Shown here one piece after another: positions 1 to 9,420 of a stretch of 30,068 nt of DNA. The number at the start of each line of letters is the position of its first letter. Position 1 is the first letter of the stretch. The notes below the pieces were generated by a model. That model searched no databases and was not told the origin of the DNA. It worked only from the letters and a program-made list of their open reading frames with translations. The DNA is from Ectocarpus siliculosus (Eukaryota; Sar; Phaeophyceae; Ectocarpales; Ectocarpaceae): NCBI GenBank assembly GCA_000310025.1, contig FN648038.1, positions 7,334-37,401 on the forward strand, written 5' to 3'. Made by a program: the position numbers and the translations under genes.

Positions 1-400
1 AGAGTACAGCTGTCAAGTCCTCAACACCGGATGCGCCAAGAACATGTTCCGTGGCTCGACGGGCGACCACGCTCCTCATGTTCTCTGGGGTGGGGGCGGC
101 CCTTGTTCTACCGAGGCAAACCTGCAGACCCGCGGACATCGCACTAAACCCGCAGTGGCCATCCGGCTTTACGGTATACACACCAGCGCGGTCGGGCAAG
201 ACCATAACCCTCCCACCTCTTGTCAATTCTGTGCTGCAAATGATGCGCGACGCAGATCCATCGATGTGCTGCTGTACCCGTTGGCCCAACGCAGCCGGCT
301 GGGGAGCTAGCTCCTGTTCCTTGCGAACGTGATACACAGGAACCCCGTCCATAGCGCTCGTGCGAAAAATCGCAACAAGCAGGAGGAAAAACAGCATCAT
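1..400 (-). CDS. OTU-like cysteine protease, 5' part (runs off left edge)
   Basis: An open frame runs on the minus strand from about 400 to base 1 with no stop, so only the N-terminal part is present. The key motif is V-K-P-D-G-H-C-G-F-S-A, with the Cys codon at 152-154. It matches the D-G-x-C nucleophile block of OTU-family deubiquitinating cysteine proteases, followed by a helix as expected for the family. The catalytic His would lie further on, outside the window. ATG codons at 398-400 and 395-397 would give a hydrophobic start (M-M-L-F-F-L-L-L-V-A-I-F), which could be a signal peptide or anchor. The same T-rich stretch could instead be the pyrimidine tract of a 3' splice site, in which case coding begins near the in-frame ATG at 350-352. 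OTU domains also occur in transposon-encoded proteins, so host or mobile origin is open. The family call is a motif-based inference. Confidence 0.6.
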   Translation of the reverse strand, partial: MMLFFLLLVAIFRTSAMDGVPVYHVRKEQELAPQPAALGQRVQQHIDGSASRIICSTELTRGGRVMVLPDRAGVYTVKPDGHCGFSAMSAGLQVCLGRTRAAPTPENMRSVVARRATEHVLGASGVEDLTAVL

Positions 401-1004
401 TATCGCGTTTCTGCGTGCTGGACTGAGGTCCACAGCAGCACAGCAGCAGCGCGGGATGCAGGGTGCTGCGGAGCATTGCAACTCCCAGGCTTTCAATTTT
501 CTGTATAGGGGACGTGCTGTTTCTGTCCCCGGTCGTTACTTTGTTTCTTTTCGAGCGGTCTAGTCGTACCGTCGAGCCGTCGTCGACGCAGGTATCCACA
601 GCTCAATTCGGTTCGAAAGTTGTCGCATATAAGAGTTATCGTGCCTGCTAACATGCCCGATTCGGGGGTGTAGTCACGTAAGGGTTAATAGCTACCAAGC
701 CGCCCATTGGACCACCGGGGCGAACCACATTTTTCACGTCGGCATCGCTGCGATAACGCGTCTCTGCGAAGGTTGCGCGGCACCAGTTGGGGTTTTGGCG
801 TGGCTGTGGCCTTCTGCTTGTGTACCGTGCGCCTCTGCTTCCTTCCTCCCCGACGTCGTATCGCCACTGCTGCTGAAACAATTGTAGACCTGTAGATGGA
901 TTCCCTGCGGCTTGAGGGCTCACGAGACTACAGCATCGGCGATCCTACCTCTCTTGGTGGCTCGAGGGCCATTTTTTGGCGGAGTCACCGCCCTGTCAAT
1001 AGAC
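401..1004. other. no supported gene; possible intron or upstream region of the OTU-like gene
   Basis: Short open frames occur in both strands around 650-900, including basic, disordered-looking frames on the minus strand, but none has a convincing combination of start, splice sites and composition. It could contain further exons of the OTU-like gene. Confidence 0.4.
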
Positions 1005-1099
1005 CTCCGCTCGCCACGAGATTCGCGCTTGCCGGTAGGCCTGGGCCGCGAGGGCCTTGCCCGTGTGCGGCTCGCTCTCGGGGCGGCCGTCGCGGAGCG
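1005..1099 (-). CDS. possible exon, unrecognised
   Basis: On the minus strand a frame rich in charged residues (containing H-T-G-K-A-L-A-A-Q-A-Y-R-Q-A-R-I-S-W-R-A-E) is bounded by an upstream AG and a downstream GT. Composition and splice dinucleotides fit an exon of a minus-strand gene. It may belong to the OTU-like gene that starts 600 bp further along that strand, but the phase (0 at its 3' end) does not clearly fit the next exon. I cannot name a family. Confidence 0.25.
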
Positions 1100-2040
1100 C
1101 TAACGAGGGCAGAACGTCGCGCCTCCGACGTGTACCACGACTCCACCAATCACTGCCCGGTTTATTTGCAACGACCAGGCCATTCGTGCATTCGGCAAGC
1201 GGCTGACGTGGTGCGTCTATGCCCTGACTACACACCTTCACCACACGCAACAACCAAGCAACCAAGTCTCCGCATGACACGAGACAAAGAACCCTACTGC
1301 TTATTGTGCGCCTCCCTTTCGATCCCGGCGAAAAGCGGGGGAGGTTGCGGTTGGTGTCGTGCATCCAGCACCGCAGTCTGTAAAGCATACCCGCCAGAAA
1401 ATATCAAAACTTGCCGTGAAAACGTTGTAGTTCCATAGTGTATGTTCCTGCTTTTCATGCGCATCCCAAAGTACAAGGCGTACGGGGTTCGAGTCCTGGC
1501 GCGGCCGTTGTTTTCGCCTATTATCTTGGCTGCATGTAGAATGACTTAAGGGACAGGCTCCGCACCAACCAACGCACGAACTTCCAGAGTCGTCTGACCC
1601 CGAAAACCTTCAGGCAGAGCGTAGAGCGGTACTGCGGTGGGACGAGTACTCCATGTACTGTGGGTTTTTGCCCTCCTGACACGACACTTACTTACATTAA
1701 TACTTTCGAAGGACATGTTGTAGTTGCTGGGATGATGCAAGAAGAGATAATGTACAGCATTTTTGTATATTCTCCTCACACGTAGACGACACATTTCCCG
1801 GTGGTGTTGGGGCACATGCGCCTACATCGTTGTATGGTCTCTGTACAACTAACTAGACGTTGTTCTTGCTGCGGTGTTGTTTCTTGCCCCGTCTGCATGT
1901 TTTACCCGATATCATTCATTGTGCGTAGTATCAGGTACGCGAACAAATGAGCACTTTACATACATACTTAGTTCGTCTCATCTCCAAACCACCCGAACAC
2001 AGCACTTGGCGCCGCCATACAACCTGCGAGCGTAGCGCCG
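1100..2040. other. no gene seen
   Basis: Short ORFs on both strands show no domain or splice structure I can defend. A tRNA B-box-like string occurs near 1486-1498, but no tRNA can be folded there. Confidence 0.5.
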
Positions 2041-2080
2041 ACCGCAAAGCGGTACGCCGCAAAGCGGTACGCCGCAAAGC
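2041..2080 (+). repeat. 15-bp tandem repeat, about 2.5 units
   Basis: The unit CGCAAAGCGGTACGC is repeated in tandem, seen directly in the sequence. The unit is itself partly palindromic (GCGGTACGC-like). Confidence 0.8.
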
Positions 2081-2463
2081 GCCCTTGTGTCAGTTACGCT
2101 TTCTCTGAGAACTCTTCAATTTACTTGTTTCATATTCGCGTCGGCCGCTGACAGGCCAGCATTCCCATTCTCGGGGCTCTCACAGGTCGCCGTTTCTCCC
2201 ATCGGTTCTACTTGGGTGTCAAGTGCGTTGATTCTCAACGCGGCAGTCCGACTGTCCTTGCCACAGGTTTTTATGCTCTCCCCATTTTGTGCCCCGCGCA
2301 TACGCTCGCTCCACACCCGCTCCACGTTCAACGCTGGGCTTCCCAACAGAGCAATACACACTCCAATAAATACTGCCTATTTACTCAGTTGTGTGCATTT
2401 GCGCGTTTTCATGTTTCCCGCCTCTAAGTGCTTTTGACAGCTTACCAAAAGGTTTGGCGACGT

Positions 2464-2558
2464 TTGTCTCTCTGTCTCTGTTTCTGTCGCTGTCGCTGTC
2501 GCTGTATCTCTCTTTCTCTCCCTCTCTCTCTCTCTCTGTCGCTGTCTCTCCTCCCTTT
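2464..2558 (+). repeat. CT-rich microsatellite (CTGTCG / CT)n
   Basis: A pyrimidine-rich tract mixes CTGTCG/CTGTCT hexamer-like units with uninterrupted CT dinucleotides. It makes long Ser/Leu/Arg/Glu runs in shadow frames on both strands; these are not genes. Confidence 0.9.
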
Positions 2559-2777
2559 GCCCGCGCGCACGGCGTCGAGACCTTCGGCGATAGTCCTTGC
2601 GCGCACACCACACTCTCAACTGGCACGCACTTCTTCGAGCCTTACGTACATCTCGCACACGTTCCAACACACACGATGTACAATATTTATCGAAGGATCG
2701 TTTTTCATCTACACTGTATCCGATCCATGCCTATAAACCCAACGCCAACGCTCGCCTGCCCACCAAAAAAACAAGCG

Positions 2778-3015
2778 TTTATTTTGTTTTCTTTCGAATT
2801 GCTTCATTATTTCTTCGGTTTCTAGGCTACGTGTTGGGGAGAGAGACGCACGAAACGCTCATCGTCTCTCCGGCCGCGTTAGCTGCAAAGGCCGGCGTCA
2901 ACTCTTACAAATCCATCTCTCTCCCCACAAATACTAGCCGGGGGACTACGACTGCAAACGCAGGAGTCCCAAAACTGACCAAGTCCTCAAATGGTACACA
3001 CCATTCTACAACACC
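2778..3015 (-). repeat. split direct repeat B2 (element 3' terminus)
   Basis: This 238-bp copy looks identical to 3347-3584. Its outer end at 2778 is the element boundary; on the other side homology stops abruptly at 3015. Confidence 0.85.
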
Positions 3016-3083
3016 TGACTAGATACCGAATATTCCCGAACTTATGCCCCCACCTTCGAAAGAAAAGGGATGGGAGGGCGGGA

Positions 3084-3346
3084 TTTTCTAAACTGCCGCC
3101 GCTACTGCGTTAGGCGGCTGCTGCTGTCCTTCCGTTGCTTCACGCGCTCTGTAGCTGTCACACGTTACCCGACTTTGCTACAGCCCCTGCGTGGACTCGA
3201 TCACGGAATGACACCCCCAACTATAGACTAATAATTCCAAACACCGTGACCCTGGGTTTCCGGTAGAAAATGAAGCCAAATTCTAATTCGACTGTTACAA
3301 AATAAACACCAGTTTATTCTATCTGCTTCGACGAACAAACCTTCCT
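3084..3346 (-). repeat. split direct repeat A2 (internal copy)
   Basis: This 263-bp copy looks identical to 8779-9041 and directly abuts repeat B1 at 3346/3347. That junction equals the element's two outer ends joined together. Confidence 0.85.
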
Positions 3347-3584
3347 TTTATTTTGTTTTCTTTCGAATTGCTTCATTATTTCTTCGGTTTCTAGGCTACG
3401 TGTTGGGGAGAGAGACGCACGAAACGCTCATCGTCTCTCCGGCCGCGTTAGCTGCAAAGGCCGGCGTCAACTCTTACAAATCCATCTCTCTCCCCACAAA
3501 TACTAGCCGGGGGACTACGACTGCAAACGCAGGAGTCCCAAAACTGACCAAGTCCTCAAATGGTACACACCATTCTACAACACC
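3347..3584 (-). repeat. split direct repeat B1 (internal copy)
   Basis: It looks identical to 2778-3015 and lies about 40 bp downstream of the tyrosine recombinase stop on the minus strand. Short ORFs shared by both copies are by-products of the repeat, not genes. Confidence 0.85.
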
Positions 3585-3625
3585 CACATCGAGGTCAGTT
3601 TCTGGACGACTACCGAATAAGTCAA

Positions 3626-4780
3626 CTATCCGTTCCCCCAGACGGTCCCCTCCCCCGGCTGTCTCGATACGATCCTACTGCCGTCTGTAAGTTTCCGTGA
3701 CACTCGCCGCGAATCCTCTACATTGTTTCGCGCGTACGGCTTGTATGCATCCGACCTCCACTTCCCTTCTCTCTGAATCACTCGTTCTGCGATGTCTCCG
3801 CCCGATGCAAGAGCCGTCGCGCCTCCAATTCGCAACGAGTGCAACGCGTACTCCTGGGGGTTACGCCCCGACCTCGCTACCACTTCTCTGAGTGCACGGA
3901 GGGCAGCAGTATACCTCACTACTCTCACTGCTCTTCCACTACGGTACGAAGCCAACGGTGCGGAGTCAGGGAACGTCGCATGACACGATAACAGCTCCAC
4001 CACAAGAGCCACCGCGCCACCGCGTGCTCTCACACCTGACTGCGGTCCGGTGACTTCGTCTCGCGTACGAACCCGTATGTTTCCTTTCTGCTCTTGATCG
4101 GCCTTGTGCCCTCTAAACCTCATTTCGACACGGTCTGCTCTACGATAGTGACTAAAGACTAATTGCGTCTCGCCAGCAAACAATGCTACGTCCGCCCTCG
4201 TAAGACAGTGTGCCTCATGCACCCTGCCCGCATCATTCGCGAACACCTCATCAGACCGTGTGATAAAGAGATAGGACAAGCACAGACACAGCCACATCAC
4301 TCTGCCCCCTTCCCCCCAGTTCTGGCTTGCGCTTTCCCCGTCCAGCAGCATACGCCAAGACACAGGCAGGCGCACACGGCGTACCGTCCCCACAGCCACG
4401 TGGTTCCTCGCAATCCCCCTTAGCGCACATTTCAACATCGGAGACGACAAGTCTAGCTCGACAGAAGCTTCCAGCCTATGAAAATGTTGTACAGCCGTGA
4501 GTTTTCCGGATATTGTACTCGCTAGATTACCCTCAGACTCGAAACACCAGGCTACGAAGTCTATCAACTCCCACACATGAAGGTCCCCGGCACGTTGCCC
4601 TAGGAACTTGGGCTTCTCCGTCAGCCTGCGAAACGTGCACCAAGAGTTGAAGCCTGACGTGTAAGTCCTTCTAGACGAAGACGCAACTGAGTGCTCGACG
4701 AGCTGCATGCCAAGACGTCGGTAACAAAGTCCCGTCCTGCCTGTCCCAGGTCCTGAACCTGCTGATAGCCCTGGAGCCAA
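3626..4780 (-). CDS. tyrosine recombinase / phage-integrase-like transposase
   Basis: A 384-residue frame with the layout of a tyrosine recombinase. The N-terminal third is helical and SAM-like (around residues 25-130). The catalytic domain follows: Arg in F-I-T-R-S-D-E-V-F (about residue 175), a probable beta-hairpin Lys (K226), the H-S-L-R box (H314, R317), Trp in G-K-W-R-S-D (about 341, the usual His/Trp position), and a catalytic Tyr in A-Y-K-P-Y (346 or 349). All catalytic positions appear present, so the enzyme could be active. The start at 4780 is a non-ATG codon; the frame stays open upstream and overlaps the CCCH-finger frame, so the true start, or a frameshift fusion to the upstream gene, is undecided. 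Such enzymes integrate circular intermediates of DIRS/Ngaro/PAT retroelements or move Crypton DNA transposons. The split repeats around it favour PAT/Ngaro. Confidence 0.85.
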   Translation of the reverse strand: MAPGLSAGSGPGTGRTGLCYRRLGMQLVEHSVASSSRRTYTSGFNSWCTFRRLTEKPKFLGQRAGDLHVWELIDFVAWCFESEGNLASTISGKLTAVQHFHRLEASVELDLSSPMLKCALRGIARNHVAVGTVRRVRLPVSWRMLLDGESASQNWGEGGRVMWLCLCLSYLFITRSDEVFANDAGRVHEAHCLTRADVALFAGETQLVFSHYRRADRVEMRFRGHKADQEQKGNIRVRTRDEVTGPQSGVRARGGAVALVVELLSCHATFPDSAPLASYRSGRAVRVVRYTAALRALREVVARSGRNPQEYALHSLRIGGATALASGGDIAERVIQREGKWRSDAYKPYARNNVEDSRRVSRKLTDGSRIVSRQPGEGTVWGNG

Positions 4781-4873
4781 CCTCGTGTAGACCGGCGTGC
4801 TGCCGTTCGATTTAGCCGCAGGTGCGCTGCCATCCGAGGTAGGCCCCCCCGCTACGCGGGAGAGCCCGCACCC

Positions 4874-5822
4874 CTATTTGTCTTTCCCGTGGGTGAAGAA
4901 GCCAGCGGCCTTGGGTCTCGCGCCGCCCTCGCCAGCGGCGCGCGCCTCTCCTCCGCGCCCTCCCCCGTTGCCGTGGCCAACGCCGCGCGCGCCGGTTGCC
5001 GGAGTTTCGGACGCTCCGCGCCTAGCGTGGGAAGGGTTCTGGGCGTGGATGTGTGGGCAGTTACGATCATGGCAACCGGACGACGAGTTGAAGGCGAAGC
5101 AGTAACCACGAGCGTGTCGAGCGATGCCGCCACTTTCTCTGTCACCAGGACGCCTTTGCGAAGCAAGGATTGCCACTCCATCTGCGACAGTTTTGAAACT
5201 GCCGGGGGCCGCCCCAGGATGAGCCACGCTTTTACCCGGCGGAGGTCCCCCCACATCCGCGCTCTATCCTTTGCCGTAGCCTTAGCCGCCTCGGCGCTGG
5301 GTGTAGCGGGGGCCCGAGAGGCCGATGGTGGGGCGGTTGTGCCCACAAGTTGCACCCCCCCCCGGAAGGCCAGGTCCTGCTGCTTGGGGTGGCGATCAGG
5401 TCGTCGATCGTTGCTTGAAGCTGCTGGCGATCACCGGCAGCCTCATCGCGCTTCCGCTGCAGCTCCTCCCTCAGGCCGTCCACCAGCCCGCGGAGAGAAG
5501 CGAGCTCAGTCTCATCAGCGGGGGGGTCGCCGCGGGTGCCTGTCCCTGGCGCTCGCGAGGAGGATACCGCTCGACGCCTCGCGGGAGTACGTGATCCGCT
5601 GCGCGTCGAGGGGCGAGCCGTCGAGCTCGCCACCGATCGCGCGGTAGACCTCTCGTGCGTGGTGTCGAAGGTGTCGCCGCCCGACCTCGCCCTGCTTGCC
5701 CAGCCGCTGCCCTGCCGCTCCGCGTGGAGGCCCGTGTCGGCATCTGGTCGCGGTTGGAGTCGTATAAGCAGCGGACCGGCGGCAGGCGGCGGGCGAGCGT
5801 CAGGGCGGCGTTGCGGGAACAC
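4874..5822 (-). pseudogene. gag-like protein with coiled coil and CCCH zinc finger, frame broken twice
   Basis: Three overlapping minus-strand frames seem to be pieces of one protein preceding the recombinase. The first (from 5822) is Arg/Ser/Pro-rich and ends in a coiled coil (E-T-E-L-A-S-L-R-G-L-V-D-G-L-R-E-E-L region). At the C9 run (5355-5363 on the plus strand) the plausible frame switches to one containing D-L-R-R-V-K-A-W-L-I-L-G. Near 5100-5150 it switches again to a frame with C-F-A-F-N-S-S-S-G-C-H-D-R-N-C-P-H-I-H, a C-x8-C-x4-C-x3-H type finger. The tail is Gly/Ala/Arg-rich and ends at 4874. A finger of this type beside a recombinase fits a nucleic-acid-binding gag-like protein. The breaks may be mutations or homopolymer sequencing errors. 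Function is inferred from context. Confidence 0.6.
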
Positions 5823-6129
5823 TTCTTTTCCTCTTCATCGTGGGCGTAGTCGATCGCGCGCCTGGATCTGCAGTTAGAATGGTCTACAAATCCTATCTTC
5901 GGGCGAAACTATCTGACGTGGGTTTTCGTCGGGCCCAGAACGACGCGTTGTTATATCGCGAGCTCGCGTTAGTTCATTCTCGACGCCTGTGGATTGAATG
6001 GAGTGATTATTGCTGCTGACGCTACGGTCACCGGACGTCGACCAATCCCGAATATTTCTCTCTTTGGAACACTAGCGATGGTTTCTCTTTTTTTTTTTTT
6101 TTATATATATATTTTCTTGGATTCGGTGA

Positions 6130-7625
6130 ACCCCGGTTCGCCATCGGCACGGGTGCTTCCACTCATTGGCGCGTCCCGTGCTGATACGTGTTTTTTTTTT
6201 TTTTCGATGCGTTGGATACGGTGAACTCCACTTGCCAACAGCGCGGGTGCTTCCACTCATTGGCGCGTCCCTCGCTGAAACTGACAACACATATGCAGCA
6301 CGGGTGCTTCCACTCATTGGCGCGACCCGCACTGATGATACTTGTACGCACCGCGGGTGCTTCCACTCATTGGCGCGTCCCTTGCTGAAACTGACAACAC
6401 ATATGAGCACGGGTGCTTCCACTCATTGGCGCGTCCCGTACTGATACGTGTATGACTTCGTTTTCGATGCGTGGAGATCGGTTAATTCTACTCGCCCAAC
6501 AGCACGGGTGCGCCCACTCATTGGCGCGTCCCGTACTGATACGTGTACGGCGTTTTTGTTCTTTCTTTTTGAGATCGGTTAACTCTACTCGCCAACAGCA
6601 CTCATTGGCGCGTCCCTTGCTGAAACTGACAACACATATGCAGCACGGGTGCTTCCACTCATTGGCGCGTCCCGTACTGATACGTGTACGACTTCATTTT
6701 CGATGCGTTGAATTCGGTTAACTCTACTCGCCAACAGCACGGGTGCGTCCACTCATTGGCGCGTCCCGTGCTAATACGTGTACGGCGTTTTGTTCTTTCT
6801 TTTTGAGATCGGTTAACTCTACTCGCCAACAGCACGAGTGCTTCCACTCGTTGGCGCGTCCCGTGCTGAGGCTGACAACACATATACAGCACGGGTGCTT
6901 CCACTCATTGGCGCGTCCCGTACTGATGCATGATTTGTGGTATTTCCTACCGCTGCGTTGAATTCGGTTAACTCTACTCGCCAACAGCGCGGGTGCTTCC
7001 ACTCATTGGCGCGTCCCGTGCTGATACATGTACGGCGTTTTGTTCTTTCTTTTTGAGATCGGTTAACTCTACTCGCCAACAGCACGAGTGCTTCCACTCA
7101 TTGGCGCGTCCCGTGCTGAGGCTGACATCACATATGCAGCACGGGTGCTTCCACTCATTGGCGCGTCCCGTACTGATGCATGATTTGTGGTATTTTTCTA
7201 CCGCTGCGTTGAATTCGGTTAACTCTACTCGCCAACAGCGCGGGTGCTTCCACTCATTGGCGCGTCCCGTGCTGATACATGTACGGCGTTTTGTTCTTTC
7301 TTTTTGAGATCGGTTAACTCTACTCACCAACCGCACGAGTGCTTCCACTCATTGGCGCGTCCCGTGCTGAGGCTGACATCACATATGCAGCACGGGTGCT
7401 TCCACTCATTGGCGCGTCCCGTACTGATGCATGATTTGTGGTATTTTTCTACCGCTGCGTTGAATTCGGTTAACTCTACTCGCCAACAGCGCGGGTGCTT
7501 CCACTCATTGGCGCATCCCGTGCTGATACATGTATGACTTCGTGTTTCGTTGCGTTGAGATCGGTTAACTTCCACTCGCCAACAGCACGGACGAGTGCTT
7601 CCACTATTGGCGCGTCCCGTGCTGG
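6130..7625 (+). repeat. minisatellite array with 251-bp higher-order unit
   Basis: About 19 copies of a core (GTGCTTCCACTCATTGGCGC followed by GTCCCG) recur roughly every 50-100 bp, separated by a few spacer types (CTGATACGTGT, AACTGACAACACATATG, GAGATCGGTTAACTCTACTCG). From about 6950 on, three-core blocks repeat with a 251-bp period (starts at 6950, 7201 and 7452), giving higher-order structure. The ORFs across the array on both strands are repeat translations with no independent support. It lies inside the body of the tyrosine-recombinase element. Confidence 0.9.
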
Positions 7626-8778
7626 TGCGTGTCCTTGTTTTTTTTATTTTCATTGAGATCACTTCCGCATAGACAATCCTACGGCAGGTTGACGAGTTTT
7701 TGGCATGCATCAATTGCTGTCCGGGCGTTTTTGGTCGCTTAATCGTCGATGGACGTGACGTATTCTTATAGAAGGTTTGTGTCACGGCGGCAATAAATTT
7801 GACGTGATGCCCCTCGAGACCGTGATGCATTCACATGGACCGCTACCTGACGTTCCTCGCGAGTTCGAACCTCGCGTGTCACATCCACCTCCCCCCCCTA
7901 TTTTTTTCTCATCTTCTTTTTCCTTATGCATACAGCACGTAGTTCGCTGTCTCGTTTTTTTTTTCTCGTCTTCATTGTTTTTCAGTCTTTTTCTTTGAGT
8001 CTTTCTCTCGCATGCATGTGTTTTTGCTTTTATCCGTTCCCGTGAATGCTGTTGAATGCACTTTCCGATTACGTATGCGGCCGCTTTGTATGCCATGGGA
8101 CTTGTCGATACCATCAGTGGGGACTTGTCAATACCATCCGTGGAGACGATTGCTTACGTGAGTGGGCATATTATCGTCGATTCCTTCAGCTATATGCCCC
8201 TCTGTGCGCGGCACAGACAAGATTGTACCGGCAAGTAGTCCCTAGTAAGCCGGGGGAAACAGAAAACAAGGCACCTGCCTCATGTGCATAATCGTGACAG
8301 CATCATGCCCTACTGCCGCGGGTCGATTGGTTATGTCCGATGCCGCAGGGTTCCTCCACCCCGTGCAGTACAATGGCTGCTATCAACCGCGACAAGTCAG
8401 CGTGCGACCATACAACAGGCCCCGCTCTTTCTTTTTGCCGTTGAATTTTTTCTTCAGAGAGAGTACGTCTGGTTGGGACGAACCGCATTTTTTTTCTTCA
8501 GCGAGAGTACGTCTCGGTTGGGATGAACCGCATCCCATGTTTGGGAAGGGACCTATCTGAGCGGCGCGGCGAGCGAGACTGCGTTGGCTTGCCGCCGCTT
8601 ATCTTACTGCACCCTCCCCCCTCGTGCTAAATGCACGCAGCGGTGAGGTCACAAGAGTAGCGGGACGCGAATAGGAACACGGCCGACACGATGGATGTTG
8701 GACACGAGTACACACCTTTATATGGAGAGTCGCGTGCTGGTCACTTCCCCAATGCTTGCGCCGTGTCCCGTCCCGCCC
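7626..8778. other. element body without recognisable gene
   Basis: This stretch lies between the minisatellite and repeat A1. Short ORFs are present on both strands, T-rich tracts lie at 7900-8000, and a short duplicated motif (GAGTACGTCT...GAACCGCAT) occurs twice at about 8460-8535. I looked for a reverse transcriptase or RNase H signature and saw none. Confidence 0.6.
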
Positions 8779-9041
8779 TTTTCTAAACTGCCGCCGCTAC
8801 TGCGTTAGGCGGCTGCTGCTGTCCTTCCGTTGCTTCACGCGCTCTGTAGCTGTCACACGTTACCCGACTTTGCTACAGCCCCTGCGTGGACTCGATCACG
8901 GAATGACACCCCCAACTATAGACTAATAATTCCAAACACCGTGACCCTGGGTTTCCGGTAGAAAATGAAGCCAAATTCTAATTCGACTGTTACAAAATAA
9001 ACACCAGTTTATTCTATCTGCTTCGACGAACAAACCTTCCT
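8779..9041 (-). repeat. split direct repeat A1 (element 5' terminus)
   Basis: This 263-bp copy looks identical to 3084-3346. Homology ends sharply at 9041, which I take as the outer boundary of the element. Unrelated flanking DNA follows, then a 5-bp target duplication of the next transposon. Confidence 0.85.
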
Positions 9042-9055
9042 ATATCAAACAAACC

Positions 9056-9420
9056 TGTTGATTGGCCCCAAGCCGAGTGCTGCTGGATGAGCACGGCTGT
9101 CCCGTTTGACAATGTGAAGAGATGGTAAAGTCGTTTTATTGGTCGTCCTCGTAGACACAAGCAACGGAAGAGAGTGGGCACCCAGGTGCATCACAAACAC
9201 CGAGGCACGCGAGCAACAGTCACAAGACGCATTCGGAACTCGGAATACATGGCAGCAAGGAATGCGCGACAACTTGCCAAAGATCCTACTACCGGAGATA
9301 CCCCGAAGATCCAAATGACCGATGGACGGTCACGCACTTGCGCACCTGCATAGCTCAAAACCACACATGAGTACTACCGCAATAGCCTTCGTAAGGATGG
9401 CATAATCCACCTCACGAACA
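9056..9420 (-). repeat. 3' LTR
   Basis: The 365-bp repeat looks identical to 12039-12403 and begins TG and ends CA. It is preceded by AAACC, one half of the target-site duplication. Confidence 0.9.

Larger units (their letters stand above)
2778..9041 (-). mobile_element. tyrosine-recombinase element with PAT/Ngaro-type split direct repeats, no RT seen
   Basis: Two repeat families bound the element. On the minus strand the order is: repeat A copy 1 (9041-8779), body, repeat B copy 1 (3584-3347), repeat A copy 2 (3346-3084), a 68-bp spacer, repeat B copy 2 (3015-2778). The A copies (263 bp) and the B copies (238 bp) look identical base for base, and B1 abuts A2 exactly. This A1-body-B1-A2-B2 order is the split-direct-repeat architecture known for PAT and Ngaro elements of the DIRS order, where B1-A2 reproduces the joined ends of a circle. 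The body encodes a tyrosine recombinase next to B1 and a gag-like CCCH-finger region upstream, also as expected. What is missing is reverse transcriptase and RNase H: the remaining 3 kb of the body holds a minisatellite array and no RT-like frame. It is either a non-autonomous derivative or a distinct kind of YR element. Identical repeats suggest recent insertion. Confidence 0.8.

Noticed and set aside
896-1438. 180-codon plus-strand ORF
   Set aside because: Arg/Pro/Gly-rich composition with no domain; the opposite strand in the same place has a better exon-like frame.
1484-1500. tRNA B-box-like string (GGTTCGAGTCC)
   Set aside because: The T-stem has a mismatch and no matching acceptor 5' half, D-arm or anticodon arm lies upstream at the right distance; at best a SINE-like fragment.
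2391-2825. Ser/Leu-rich plus-strand ORF and its minus-strand mirror rich in Arg/Glu
   Set aside because: Both are translations of the CT microsatellite.
2830-3690. Two ORFs with the same L-G-R-E-T-H-E-T-L-I-V start
   Set aside because: They are the two copies of repeat B read on the strand opposite to the element's genes.
6130-7625. CRISPR-like appearance of repeated cores with spacers
   Set aside because: The spacers are themselves repeated, unit lengths are irregular, a 251-bp higher-order period exists, and the context is eukaryotic.
6072-7830. Several 90-170-codon ORFs on both strands
   Set aside because: All are translations of the minisatellite core with no independent sign of selection.
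5823-8778. Hidden reverse transcriptase or RNase H in the recombinase element
   Set aside because: I looked at frames on both strands for RT-like motifs (such as Y-x-D-D) in a suitable context and saw none; a profile search would be decisive.
9045-9314. 89-codon ORF M-D-L-R-G-I-S-G-S-R repeated near 12004-12297
   Set aside because: It lies inside the LTRs; duplication comes from the LTR pair, not from a gene family.
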